In this document: positions 6,369 through 14,234 of the stretch, in pieces
How positions within the stretch are numbered: the first letter of the stretch is position 1
Layout of the letters: each line of letters starts with the position of its first letter
Origin: an uncultured Bacilli bacterium
GTDB taxonomy: Bacteria; Bacillota_I; Bacilli_A; RF39; UBA660
DNA: 18,869 nt
Direction of reading: 5' to 3'
Assembly (NCBI GenBank): GCA_934088535.1
Contig: CAKOJC010000023.1
Span: 1 to 18,869 of the forward strand
The notes under the pieces: generated by a model
Database searches by the model: none
Seen by the model: the letters and a program-made list of their open reading frames with translations, nothing else
Told to the model about the DNA's origin: nothing
Made by a program: the position numbers and the translations under genes

Positions 6369-6377
6369 TGTTAAAAT
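6369..6377 (+). promoter_or_regulatory. Extended -10 promoter for the ezrA-ftsK operon
   Basis: TGTTAAAAT supplies an extended -10 (TGn then TAAAAT). No good -35 box lies upstream. An in-frame ATG at 6376 falls inside this element, which argues for the downstream start at 6394. Confidence 0.5.
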
Positions 6378-6393
6378 GTATAAGGAGGATAGT

Positions 6394-8106
6394 ATGAATA
6401 AGACAACAATTATTATAGCAATGGTTTTTATTATATTAATAATTCTTTTATATATATTAACAATAATTATAAAGAGTAAAAGGAAAAAGGACATACTATC
6501 AAACGTAGATAGACTTACAACTGAAAAAAATTTAATAATGTCTTCTGCTTTAATAACAGAGTTAGCTAGAGCGAGTAAACTAACTAATAATAAAAAAATA
6601 GAAGAAGAAGTAGAAGACTGGAAAAAAAGACTAGATAAAATAGAAAAAGTAGACATGCCTAAACTAACGGATGAATTAGTTGAGATTGAAAGTTTATGTA
6701 TGAATAAAGACTACGAAGGTGCTAATGAAAAAATTGGTACTGCCGAAAAACATATTTTTCATGTAAAAGCTAAATCAATAAAACTTCTATCTGAAATAAA
6801 AGATTTAACTGAAAGTGAAGAAAGAAATAGAGAAGCAATTACTAAATTAAAAAGTCTTTATAGAGAAGTTATATTTAAATATAATAAGAACAAAGATGAT
6901 TATAAAGAAGTATCTTCTCCAATAGAATTACAATTTGAGAATATTGATAAACTATTTAGTGCATTCGAAGTATCAATTCAAAATCATGAATATGAAGAAT
7001 TAGGTAAAATAGTAAAAGCACTTGATGATATGATTCATAATATTAGTATTGTTATTGAAGAAGCTCCAACTATAGTATTAATCGCAACAATGATACTTCC
7101 AAAGAAAATGAAAGATATCAAGAGCATTGCTACAAGAATGACTAGAGATGGATATAACATCGAATATTTAAATATTGATTATAACATAGAAGAAACTAAT
7201 AAGAAGATTAGTGAAATAATGGATAGATTAAATGTATTAAACCTACAAGATTCAGTCTTTGATTTAAAAACATTAGTTGATTATTATGAAGCTATTTATA
7301 GCGACTTTGATAATGAAAAACGTAGTAAAAAAGAATACGAAAGAGGTATTATCAATATAAATGATAGAATTGTTAAAGTAAGTTCAGTATTAAGAAATCT
7401 TTACGCAGAAATTGATAACCTAAAAGATACTTACGACTTAAGCGACGAAGAAATAATGGTTATTGATGAAATAAATAAAGAATTAGTTCAAGTAAAAGAT
7501 AGCTTTAAACTTATTAATGATAGGACCTTATCAAAAGTAATGCCATTTTCAAAACTAAGTAATGAATGCGAAATGGTAGCAGTTTCTCTTTCAAAAGTTG
7601 AAGATAAATTAGAAACAACATTAAAGAATTTAGGAAGTCTAAAAGAAGATGAAGCGAGAGCAAGAGATCAATTATATGAAATTAAAAATATAATTAATAA
7701 TTCTAAATATAGAATTAAAGACTATAATCTTCCAGTTATTCCAGACAAATTCTATGTGGAACTTAAAGAAGCATATGATGCTATAAAAGAAATACAAATA
7801 GAAATAGATAAAAAACCAATATCAATTAAAACACTAAATTTAAGAGTTGATACTGCTCGTGATTTAGCACTAAAGCTATATCAAACAGCATCAAGTACTA
7901 CTAAAACAGCTGCTATGGCAGAAATGGCTATAGTATATGGAAATAGATATAGATCAAGTAATAGAGAAGTAGAAGCAGGACTAAATGCATCAACTAAAGC
8001 ATTTAATAAGGGGGATTATAAAGATTCTCTAGAGAAAATATTAAATACACTTAATATCGTTGAACCTGGTATTCATAAAAAACTTCTAAGTAAAATGGAA
8101 AGTTAG
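6394..8106 (+). CDS. ezrA: Septation ring formation regulator EzrA
   Basis: EzrA is a membrane-anchored, spectrin-like protein that binds FtsZ and helps control Z-ring placement and division-site organisation. The 570-residue length matches the family. Residues 5-27 are the N-terminal transmembrane anchor; everything after is helical coiled coil, cytoplasmic. The best diagnostic is near the C-terminus: AEMAIVYGNRYRSSNREV followed by FNKGDYKDSLE and a VEPG segment, close to the EzrA QYGNRYR...A..LF...Y..AL...VEPG pattern. AAGGAGG at 6382-6388 fixes the start at 6394; an upstream in-frame ATG at 6376 overlaps the probable -10 box. The ftsK gene follows nine bases after the stop, which puts two division/segregation genes in one transcript. 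Confidence 0.9.
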   Translation: MNKTTIIIAMVFIILIILLYILTIIIKSKRKKDILSNVDRLTTEKNLIMSSALITELARASKLTNNKKIEEEVEDWKKRLDKIEKVDMPKLTDELVEIESLCMNKDYEGANEKIGTAEKHIFHVKAKSIKLLSEIKDLTESEERNREAITKLKSLYREVIFKYNKNKDDYKEVSSPIELQFENIDKLFSAFEVSIQNHEYEELGKIVKALDDMIHNISIVIEEAPTIVLIATMILPKKMKDIKSIATRMTRDGYNIEYLNIDYNIEETNKKISEIMDRLNVLNLQDSVFDLKTLVDYYEAIYSDFDNEKRSKKEYERGIININDRIVKVSSVLRNLYAEIDNLKDTYDLSDEEIMVIDEINKELVQVKDSFKLINDRTLSKVMPFSKLSNECEMVAVSLSKVEDKLETTLKNLGSLKEDEARARDQLYEIKNIINNSKYRIKDYNLPVIPDKFYVELKEAYDAIKEIQIEIDKKPISIKTLNLRVDTARDLALKLYQTASSTTKTAAMAEMAIVYGNRYRSSNREVEAGLNASTKAFNKGDYKDSLEKILNTLNIVEPGIHKKLLSKMES

Positions 8107-8115
8107 GTGGAATTT

Positions 8116-10350
8116 ATGGCAAAAAAGAAAAAATCATCAGAATCAAAAAAGAAATTTAGATATACAAATGAACTTACAGGATTAGCATTGATATTATTAT
8201 CAATTACTGGTCTTGGAGCATTTGGAATAGTAGGAAATTTAGTAAAGAAATTTGCTATATTTCTTTTTGGTACTTGGTACTTTGTATTACTAGTATTAGG
8301 ACTTTGCTATGGAGTATACTTACTAGCTAAAAGAAATAAACCAGACTTCTTTTCAGCAAGATTAGTAGGTATTTATGCAATAATAATATCATTATTATTG
8401 TTCTCACATATTAACTATATAAGAGATACAAATGTAAAAGGAAAAGAAATATTCACAACAACATTTGATAATATAAGTGTTTCATATAATGCAGATAGTG
8501 AAATTAGAAATACAGGTGGAGGTATGATAGGCGCAGCCACATCATGGGTATTTGTTTCATTATTTGATGTTGAAGGTACAACATTTGTATTAGTAATAAT
8601 TGCAGGTTTTGGACTTATAATGTTATTTGATATAACACTTGCTGATATATTTAGAGCAATCATTTCACCATTTAAAAAACTATTTGACAAGAGTGAAGAT
8701 GATGGAGAAGAAGAAAAACCATCTAAGAAACAAGTTCTTAATACAAATGACGTTGTATCTGAAGAAGAACCAATTGATAAAAGAGTTGTTATTACAAGTG
8801 TAGAAGATTTAGAACCTAAGAAAGATACAACTGTTGGAAGCATAGATACTTCTAAAATGCCAGAACCTGAAGAAGATACATCTAACGAGGTATATATTAA
8901 GCCACCAGTAGCATTACTAAATCAAAATAAGAGTAAAGGAAAAGTTAATTCAACTGAATTTATTGCATCAAATACAAAGATATTAGAAAGAGTATTTGGA
9001 GACTTCGGAATGCATGCTAAAGTTATAGAAGTTCATGTAGGACCAGCAGTAACTCAATATGAAATGGATTTAGATAGAGGTACTAAAGTAAATAAAGTAC
9101 TTAGTATTTCAAGAGAAATAGCACTAGCTCTAGCAGCAAAAGAAGTAAGAATCGAAGCACCAATCCCAGGTAAAAATACAATCGGAGTAGAAATACCTAA
9201 TCAACAAATCATGGCTGTATCAATGAGGGAAATAATGGAAGACTTAGAAAAGAATCCAAAATATAAAGATTCTAAACTAGCTGCACCTCTTGGTAGAGAC
9301 ATAATGGGAAAAGTTAAATGCGTAGAAATAAATAAAACACCACATATGTTAGTCGCAGGTGCAACTGGTAGTGGTAAATCTGTATGTATAAACAATATAA
9401 TAGTTTCAATCATAATGAGAGCTACCCCAGATGAAGTTAAAATGGTATTAGTAGATCCTAAAAAAGTAGAATTTAATGTCTATGAAGGAATACCACACTT
9501 ACTTACACCAGTTGTAACAGATCCTAAAAAAGCGAGTGCAGCACTTCAAAAAATAGTAGTTGAAATGGATGATAGATACGAAACATTCAAAAATAGTGGA
9601 ACTAAAAATATTCAAACATACAACGAATATATTGAAAAAGAACTTAAAAAGAATCCAGATTGTGGACTTAAGAAAATGCCATTTATATTAGTAATTATAG
9701 ATGAACTTGCAGACTTAATGTTAGTCGCAGCAAAAGAAGTAGAAGAGTCAATCATGAGAATCACACAACTTGCAAGAGCAGCAGGAATTCACTTAATAGT
9801 AGCTACTCAAAGACCATCTACAGATATTATTACAGGTGTTGTTAAATCAAATATACCAACACGTATATCATTTGCAGTTTCTTCTTCAATAGACTCTCGT
9901 ACAATCCTAGATATGACAGGAGCAGAAAAATTACTTGGTAAAGGTGATATGCTTTATAAACCAATGGATGAAAATACACCAACTCGTGTACAAGGAAGCT
10001 TTGTTTCAGATGATGAAATTGCTAGAGTAGTAGACTTCGTTAAGAAAAGATGCCACCCACCAAAATATAGTGATAAATTTACAAACTTAGAAGCAAATAC
10101 AAGTAGTGGAGGTGACATACCTGGAAGTAATGGTGGTGGAGAACAAAAAGATGTTTTATATGATGAAATACTTAATTATGCAATTCGTATGGGACAAATA
10201 AGCGCATCATTAATACAAAGAAAATATAGCATAGGTTATAATAGAGCAGCACGCATAATGGATCAATTCGAAGAAAAAGGAATTGTAGGTCCAGCTAAAG
10301 GTTCAAAGCCAAGAGATGTTCTAGTCAAACTAGAAGAACCAAAGGAGTAA
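8116..10350 (+). CDS. ftsK: FtsK/SpoIIIE-type DNA translocase
   Basis: A septum-located, ATP-driven double-stranded DNA pump that clears chromosome DNA from the closing septum. The 744 residues follow the compact SpoIIIE layout. After a Lys-rich N-terminus come four transmembrane segments in about residues 20-165, a short acidic linker (about 190-265), and the alpha/beta motor. Walker A is GATGSGKS from residue 415 and Walker B is LVIIDELADLM from 525; ATQRPS follows. The winged-helix gamma domain, about 680-744, contains ISASLIQRKYSIGYNRAARIMDQ, the part that reads polar KOPS/SRS DNA sites. ATG 8116 with AGGTGG at 8105-8110 is preferred over an in-frame GTG at 8107. The linker is shorter than in E. 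coli FtsK, as is usual in Firmicutes. Confidence 0.96.
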   Translation: MAKKKKSSESKKKFRYTNELTGLALILLSITGLGAFGIVGNLVKKFAIFLFGTWYFVLLVLGLCYGVYLLAKRNKPDFFSARLVGIYAIIISLLLFSHINYIRDTNVKGKEIFTTTFDNISVSYNADSEIRNTGGGMIGAATSWVFVSLFDVEGTTFVLVIIAGFGLIMLFDITLADIFRAIISPFKKLFDKSEDDGEEEKPSKKQVLNTNDVVSEEEPIDKRVVITSVEDLEPKKDTTVGSIDTSKMPEPEEDTSNEVYIKPPVALLNQNKSKGKVNSTEFIASNTKILERVFGDFGMHAKVIEVHVGPAVTQYEMDLDRGTKVNKVLSISREIALALAAKEVRIEAPIPGKNTIGVEIPNQQIMAVSMREIMEDLEKNPKYKDSKLAAPLGRDIMGKVKCVEINKTPHMLVAGATGSGKSVCINNIIVSIIMRATPDEVKMVLVDPKKVEFNVYEGIPHLLTPVVTDPKKASAALQKIVVEMDDRYETFKNSGTKNIQTYNEYIEKELKKNPDCGLKKMPFILVIIDELADLMLVAAKEVEESIMRITQLARAAGIHLIVATQRPSTDIITGVVKSNIPTRISFAVSSSIDSRTILDMTGAEKLLGKGDMLYKPMDENTPTRVQGSFVSDDEIARVVDFVKKRCHPPKYSDKFTNLEANTSSGGDIPGSNGGGEQKDVLYDEILNYAIRMGQISASLIQRKYSIGYNRAARIMDQFEEKGIVGPAKGSKPRDVLVKLEEPKE

Positions 10351-10353
10351 ATT

Positions 10354-10857
10354 ATGAACAAGAAAGAAAAAATAATACTTGGAGTAGTTCTATTAATAGT
10401 TGTAATAATTTGTGCATTCATTGCACACAAACTAACCAATAAAAAAGAAGATACACCTACGCAAGATCCAAATAACATATATAATATTGTTATGGACAAG
10501 AAATACAGTAAAAGTAAAGATTCATACACAATAATATTTTCAAATGTAAGAAAAGATGTAATAGTAAATGAAGCTGGATCTGATGAAAAAATAAGAGGAA
10601 ATGATGAAGGAAAAGTAATCTATGAAGATGTAAAACCAGGAACAACTCATAAATATATATTTAATGATATAAATGAAAAAAATAAAAACGAAAGAACTAC
10701 AACAGTAACATTACCATATTATAATAAATTCTATGAAAGAGCAGAGTGTAAACAATATCCAAAACTACAAGTTTGTAGTAAACAGTTTTTGGATTATGAA
10801 TTAACAGAAGAATTATTTGAACAAACATTAGAAAATTATGGTAAAACATACAATTAG
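10354..10857 (+). CDS. Unknown membrane-anchored extracytoplasmic protein
   Basis: A 167-residue protein with a basic start (MNKKEK), one hydrophobic segment at about 7-24, then an exported domain of roughly 140 residues. No lipobox is present: the cysteine at about residue 20 sits within the hydrophobic core, so it is a simple signal anchor. The exported part looks like a small beta domain (SYTIIFSNVRKDVIVNEAG, YEDVKPGTTHKYIFND, ERTTTVTLPYY) followed by a two-cysteine loop (ECKQYPKLQVC) that could be disulfide-bonded, and a final helix. I cannot name a family. It starts three bases after the ftsK stop, with its AAGGAG inside the end of ftsK, and its stop overlaps the deoD ribosome binding site, so it is tightly inside the operon. 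Confidence 0.78.
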   Translation: MNKKEKIILGVVLLIVVIICAFIAHKLTNKKEDTPTQDPNNIYNIVMDKKYSKSKDSYTIIFSNVRKDVIVNEAGSDEKIRGNDEGKVIYEDVKPGTTHKYIFNDINEKNKNERTTTVTLPYYNKFYERAECKQYPKLQVCSKQFLDYELTEELFEQTLENYGKTYN

Positions 10858-10866
10858 GAGGTAAAA

Positions 10867-11577
10867 ATGACAGTACATATAGAAGCACAAAAAGGAGAAA
10901 TAGCCAAGAAAGTATTAATGCCAGGAGACCCAAACAGGGCATTATACATAGCAAATAAATATTTAGAAAATCCAAAATGTGTAAATAAATTAAGAGGAGA
11001 GTTAGCATTTACTGGTACTTATAAAGGAGTACTAGTAACAATATTCTCAAGTGGTATGGGAATTGGAAGCATGGGAATTTACAGTTATGAATTATTTAAT
11101 GATTACGATGTAGAAGAAATTATAAGAATAGGAACAGCAGGAAGTTATACAGAAGATTTTAAACTTTATGATATTTTAGTTGCTGACTCATCATACTCAA
11201 AAACATATTTTGATGAAGAAGCAGGAAGAGAAGATATAGAAATAATAAACTCTTCAGGAGACTTAAATGCTAAAATAATGAGTACAGCAGCTCTTAAAAG
11301 AATAAATGCAAGACTAGGAAGAGTACATACAACTGAAGCATTTTATACAGAAAATAAAGATTATAAGAAATTTATTGATATGGGGTGTAAAGCAGTAGAA
11401 ATGGAAACATACGCATTATTATATAATGCTAAAAAATTCCTTAAAAAAGCAACTGCAATACTAACTATAAGTGACAACTTAATAACACATGAAGAAATCG
11501 ATCCTAAAGCACGTGAACAAAAACTTGATGAAATGATCTTTTTAGCACTAGAATCAATCATAAAAAATCAAGAATAG
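10867..11577 (+). CDS. deoD: Purine-nucleoside phosphorylase DeoD-type
   Basis: A hexameric-type PNP that cleaves purine (deoxy)ribonucleosides with phosphate to free base and (deoxy)ribose-1-phosphate for salvage. The 236-residue length is normal. Family marks in order: MPGDPNRA (phosphate site, R24 equivalent), LRGELAFTGTYKG, SGMGIGSMGIYSYEL, IIRIGTAGSY (R87 equivalent and the Gly-rich loop), AVEMETYAL (nucleoside-binding Met-Glu) and LTISDNLITHEE with the catalytic Asp. AGGAGG at 10856-10861 sets the start. Last gene of the ezrA-ftsK operon. Its presence next to division genes looks like co-transcription and not shared function. Confidence 0.95.
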   Translation: MTVHIEAQKGEIAKKVLMPGDPNRALYIANKYLENPKCVNKLRGELAFTGTYKGVLVTIFSSGMGIGSMGIYSYELFNDYDVEEIIRIGTAGSYTEDFKLYDILVADSSYSKTYFDEEAGREDIEIINSSGDLNAKIMSTAALKRINARLGRVHTTEAFYTENKDYKKFIDMGCKAVEMETYALLYNAKKFLKKATAILTISDNLITHEEIDPKAREQKLDEMIFLALESIIKNQE

Positions 11578-11590
11578 TTAATAATATAAG

Positions 11591-11612
11591 AGAAGATGTA
11601 TATCTTCTTTTT
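11591..11612 (+). terminator. Terminator of the ezrA-deoD operon
   Basis: AGAAGAT and ATCTTCT pair around a GTAT loop and are followed by TTTT, 13 bases after the deoD stop. Confidence 0.85.
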
Positions 11613-11619
11613 ATAATTA

Positions 11620-11628
11620 TGATATAAT
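11620..11628 (+). promoter_or_regulatory. Extended -10 promoter for ymfF-ymfH
   Basis: TGATATAAT is a perfect extended -10 element. No recognisable -35 box is present; that position would fall in the deoD terminator hairpin. AAAGAGG about 6 bases before ATG 11652 is the ribosome binding site. Confidence 0.6.
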
Positions 11629-11651
11629 ATAAATCTAGAAAAGAGGCTAAT

Positions 11652-12908
11652 ATGGAATATAAAAAATTAACTGAAGATAATTACACCTTACATTTGATAA
11701 ATACAGATAGATTTAAATCAATGAGTATAGTAGTCTTTCTAACTAAAAAGTTTAATAAAGATGATATACCATATGGTAATTTATTATGTAAAAATATGGT
11801 ATATACTTCTAAAAAATATAATACTAAAAATAAAATGGCAATTATTGGAGAAGAACTTTACGGCGCTTCAGTATCTGCATCTTTTGGAATATCAGGCAAA
11901 ACTGAATCATATGTATTTTCACTTGATTTCTTAAATCCTAAGTATACAGATAATAGTTATTTAGAGTCATCAATAGATTTCTTATGTGAAATTTTATTTA
12001 ATCCTAATGTAAAAGATAATGCATTTGAAAGCAATTACTTTAATATTACTAAAAAAGATGCAATAAGTAGTGTACTATCTTTAAAAGATAAGCCAAATCT
12101 TTATGCAAGAGTAGAATATTCTAAATTAATGTATAAGGGTACTGAAACTGCATACAGTAGTATTCCTAATTTAAAAGATTTAGAAAGTATAACAGAAAAA
12201 GACTTATATAAAGAATACACAAAGTTATTTAATGGAGACTATAAAATAGATATAGCTGTTTATGGAGAACTAAATTCAAGTGTTCAAGATATAATAAAAC
12301 GCAAATTTAAGAATGCAAAAAGTAATAACGAAAAATTAACTATGTATATTAATCATAAATACAAAGACGAAGTAAAAGAAAAAGTAGATTCTCTTCCATT
12401 CAATCAATCAAAACTTTATATTGGTTATAGACTAAAAGAATTAAATTATCATGAACTAAATCATGTTCTAAGAGTTTATAATACAATACTAGGTACTATG
12501 AATGATTCTATATTATTTAATATAGTAAGAGAAGAACATTCACTTTGCTATTCAATTGGTTCATATTATTCAAAATATAATCCATCACTTACTATATATG
12601 CTGGAATAAACAAAGTAAATTTTGAAAAATCAGTAGAACTTATAAAAGAATGCGTAGAATCTATGAAAGATAAAAAGGTATTAGAAAGATTATTTGATTC
12701 AGCTAAGAAAACTATTAATACATACTTAAATAACTATTATGATGACTTAACAGCTCAAATAAACAAGTACTATCAAAGAGAATTCGATACTGTAGAAGAC
12801 ATAGAAACTATAAGAGAAAACATTAATAAAGTAACCATAGATGAAGTAATAAAACTTAATGATAAAATCTCACTAAGTACTATTTACTTACTAAAGGGGG
12901 ATAACTAA
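11652..12908 (+). CDS. ymfF: M16-family peptidase-like protein YmfF (no zinc site)
   Basis: A 418-residue member of the M16 (pitrilysin/processing peptidase) superfamily. The zinc motif HxxEH is absent: the equivalent region reads YGNLLCKNMVYTSKKY, so this subunit should not hold zinc. It does retain the C-terminal-domain arginine/tyrosine pair typical of M16 partners, R293 and Y300 in REEHSLCYSIGS. This split (one metal-less subunit plus one HxxEH subunit) matches B. subtilis YmfF/YmfH, which are encoded near spoIIIE and are annotated in databases as linked to EF-P 5-aminopentanol modification. The exact biochemical role is uncertain. The gene overlaps ymfH by one base (TAATG), consistent with heteromer formation. 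Confidence 0.88.
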   Translation: MEYKKLTEDNYTLHLINTDRFKSMSIVVFLTKKFNKDDIPYGNLLCKNMVYTSKKYNTKNKMAIIGEELYGASVSASFGISGKTESYVFSLDFLNPKYTDNSYLESSIDFLCEILFNPNVKDNAFESNYFNITKKDAISSVLSLKDKPNLYARVEYSKLMYKGTETAYSSIPNLKDLESITEKDLYKEYTKLFNGDYKIDIAVYGELNSSVQDIIKRKFKNAKSNNEKLTMYINHKYKDEVKEKVDSLPFNQSKLYIGYRLKELNYHELNHVLRVYNTILGTMNDSILFNIVREEHSLCYSIGSYYSKYNPSLTIYAGINKVNFEKSVELIKECVESMKDKKVLERLFDSAKKTINTYLNNYYDDLTAQINKYYQREFDTVEDIETIRENINKVTIDEVIKLNDKISLSTIYLLKGDN

Positions 12909-14173
12909 TGAAAATAAAAACATTTAAAAAAGTAGATGAAAAAGTATATACAGAAAAACTTGATAATGGACTAGAAGTATATTTATACAAAACTGATAAA
13001 ACTAAAAATTTCTACATAACTATATCAGTAAAATATGGAGCAAGAATTACTAAATATAAAGTAGGAAATAGAGTAGTAGATGTTATCCCAGGTTCAGCAC
13101 ACTTTCTAGAACATAAAGTAATGGCTTTATCAGAAAATAAAGAAATATCAAAAAGAATAAATGATTTAGGAAGCCTCGCAAACGCATGGACTAGCTACTA
13201 TGGAACAAACTATAATATCTTTGGAAGTATAAACTTAATAGAAAACTTAAAACTACTTCTAGATATATTCTATAACACTAATATAAATGAAAAATCAGTA
13301 AATGAAGAAAAAGGCATTATTGGCGAAGAAATAGATATGTATAAGGATCAAATAGATAGTTTAATGTATTCTAAACTATTTGACAATTTGTTTAATAAAT
13401 CTTATTCAAAACACACAGTAGTAGGTGAAAGAGAAGACATAAAAAAAATAACTGCAAAATCTCTAAATGAAATCTATAATGATTACTACACACCAAATAA
13501 TACATTCATTATAGTGACAGGTAACTTTGACATAGATGAAGTAATGAATACCATAAAAGATTACATGAAAAATATAAAAGTGAAACCTAAAGAATTACCA
13601 AAAAGAATAAAAGAAAGAGAAAAAGAACAAGTATATATTCCATACGAAGAAATAAAGAAAGACATGGAAAATACTAGAGTTAAGTATGCTATTAAAATGA
13701 AAAAGAATATCTTTGGTATTAAAGATGATAACATCTTAAAAGATTATTTAGGTCTAATACTTTCAAATAACTTCTCGGCTACTTCAGAACTATTCGAAAG
13801 ATATAAAGACAACGATATAATCATTGGTATGTCTTATGGTGTAAATATAATAGATGATTACTTAATTATTAATGTAAACGCACTAACTAATGATGGTAAC
13901 AAATTTATAGAAAATATAAAAGAAGATATAAAGAAACTAAAACTAAATGAAGAAGAATTTGAACGTAAGAAAAAGAAATATTTAAAAAGTTATATATTAG
14001 ATTTTGATAATATAGAAGACGTAGAATACTTACTAAGTTTATCACTTATGATGGATAATAAAATAGATTATAATGAATATGATAAGTTAATTGCTTTAAA
14101 CTACAAAGAAGCATCTAGAATAATGAAATTAATTAATTTTGATAATGTATCTATCATAAGAACTATTAAATAA
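12908..14173 (+). CDS. ymfH: M16-family zinc peptidase-like protein YmfH
   Basis: The zinc-binding partner of the preceding gene. The inverted zinc motif HFLEH lies at residues 65-69 (H65, E68, H69), with the third-ligand region EEKGIIGEE at 133-141. GSLANAWTSYYGTNY matches the substrate-cleft strand of YmfH (ANAFTS). Length 421 is normal for a two-domain half of an M16 dimer. In B. subtilis the homologous pair sits just downstream of spoIIIE; here a deoD-containing operon end lies between, so the wider neighbourhood is conserved. No EF-P or YmfI gene is visible in the window, so a role in EF-P modification cannot be confirmed from context. AAAGGGGG at 12893-12900 is the ribosome binding site, within ymfF. 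Confidence 0.92.
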   Translation: MKIKTFKKVDEKVYTEKLDNGLEVYLYKTDKTKNFYITISVKYGARITKYKVGNRVVDVIPGSAHFLEHKVMALSENKEISKRINDLGSLANAWTSYYGTNYNIFGSINLIENLKLLLDIFYNTNINEKSVNEEKGIIGEEIDMYKDQIDSLMYSKLFDNLFNKSYSKHTVVGEREDIKKITAKSLNEIYNDYYTPNNTFIIVTGNFDIDEVMNTIKDYMKNIKVKPKELPKRIKEREKEQVYIPYEEIKKDMENTRVKYAIKMKKNIFGIKDDNILKDYLGLILSNNFSATSELFERYKDNDIIIGMSYGVNIIDDYLIINVNALTNDGNKFIENIKEDIKKLKLNEEEFERKKKKYLKSYILDFDNIEDVEYLLSLSLMMDNKIDYNEYDKLIALNYKEASRIMKLINFDNVSIIRTIK

Positions 14174-14176
14174 TTA

Positions 14177-14206
14177 TTGAATAACCACTCCTTATTATGA
14201 TATAAT
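14177..14206 (+). promoter_or_regulatory. Promoter of the HerA-type ATPase gene
   Basis: TTGAAT (14177-14182) and TATAAT (14201-14206) are 18 bases apart. TGA at 14198-14200 makes an extended -10. The -35 box starts four bases after the ymfH stop. The -10 box sits in the loop of the inverted repeat at 14187-14228. Confidence 0.7.
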
Positions 14207-14231
14207 TTATATTAGAATAATAAGGAGTTTT
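14187..14231 (+). promoter_or_regulatory. Perfect 12-bp inverted repeat spanning promoter and ribosome binding site of the HerA gene
   Basis: ACTCCTTATTAT (14187-14198) is exactly complementary to ATAATAAGGAGT (14217-14228) across an 18-base spacer. The right arm includes the AAGGAG ribosome binding site of the next gene and is followed by TTTT. In RNA reading through from ymfH the hairpin would hide that site and could end transcription. RNA started at the local promoter (about 14213) would lack the left arm and stay open. As DNA, it could equally be an operator. Confidence 0.7.
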
Positions 14232-14234
14232 AAT

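Noticed and set aside
6376..6393. Upstream in-frame ATG for EzrA
   Set aside because: It overlaps the extended -10 element, and AAGGAGG at 6382-6388 lies downstream of it and serves ATG 6394.
8415..8843. 142-codon open frame on the minus strand within ftsK
   Set aside because: Lies opposite the FtsK membrane/linker region, has no initiation signals, and its composition is that of reversed acidic coding sequence.
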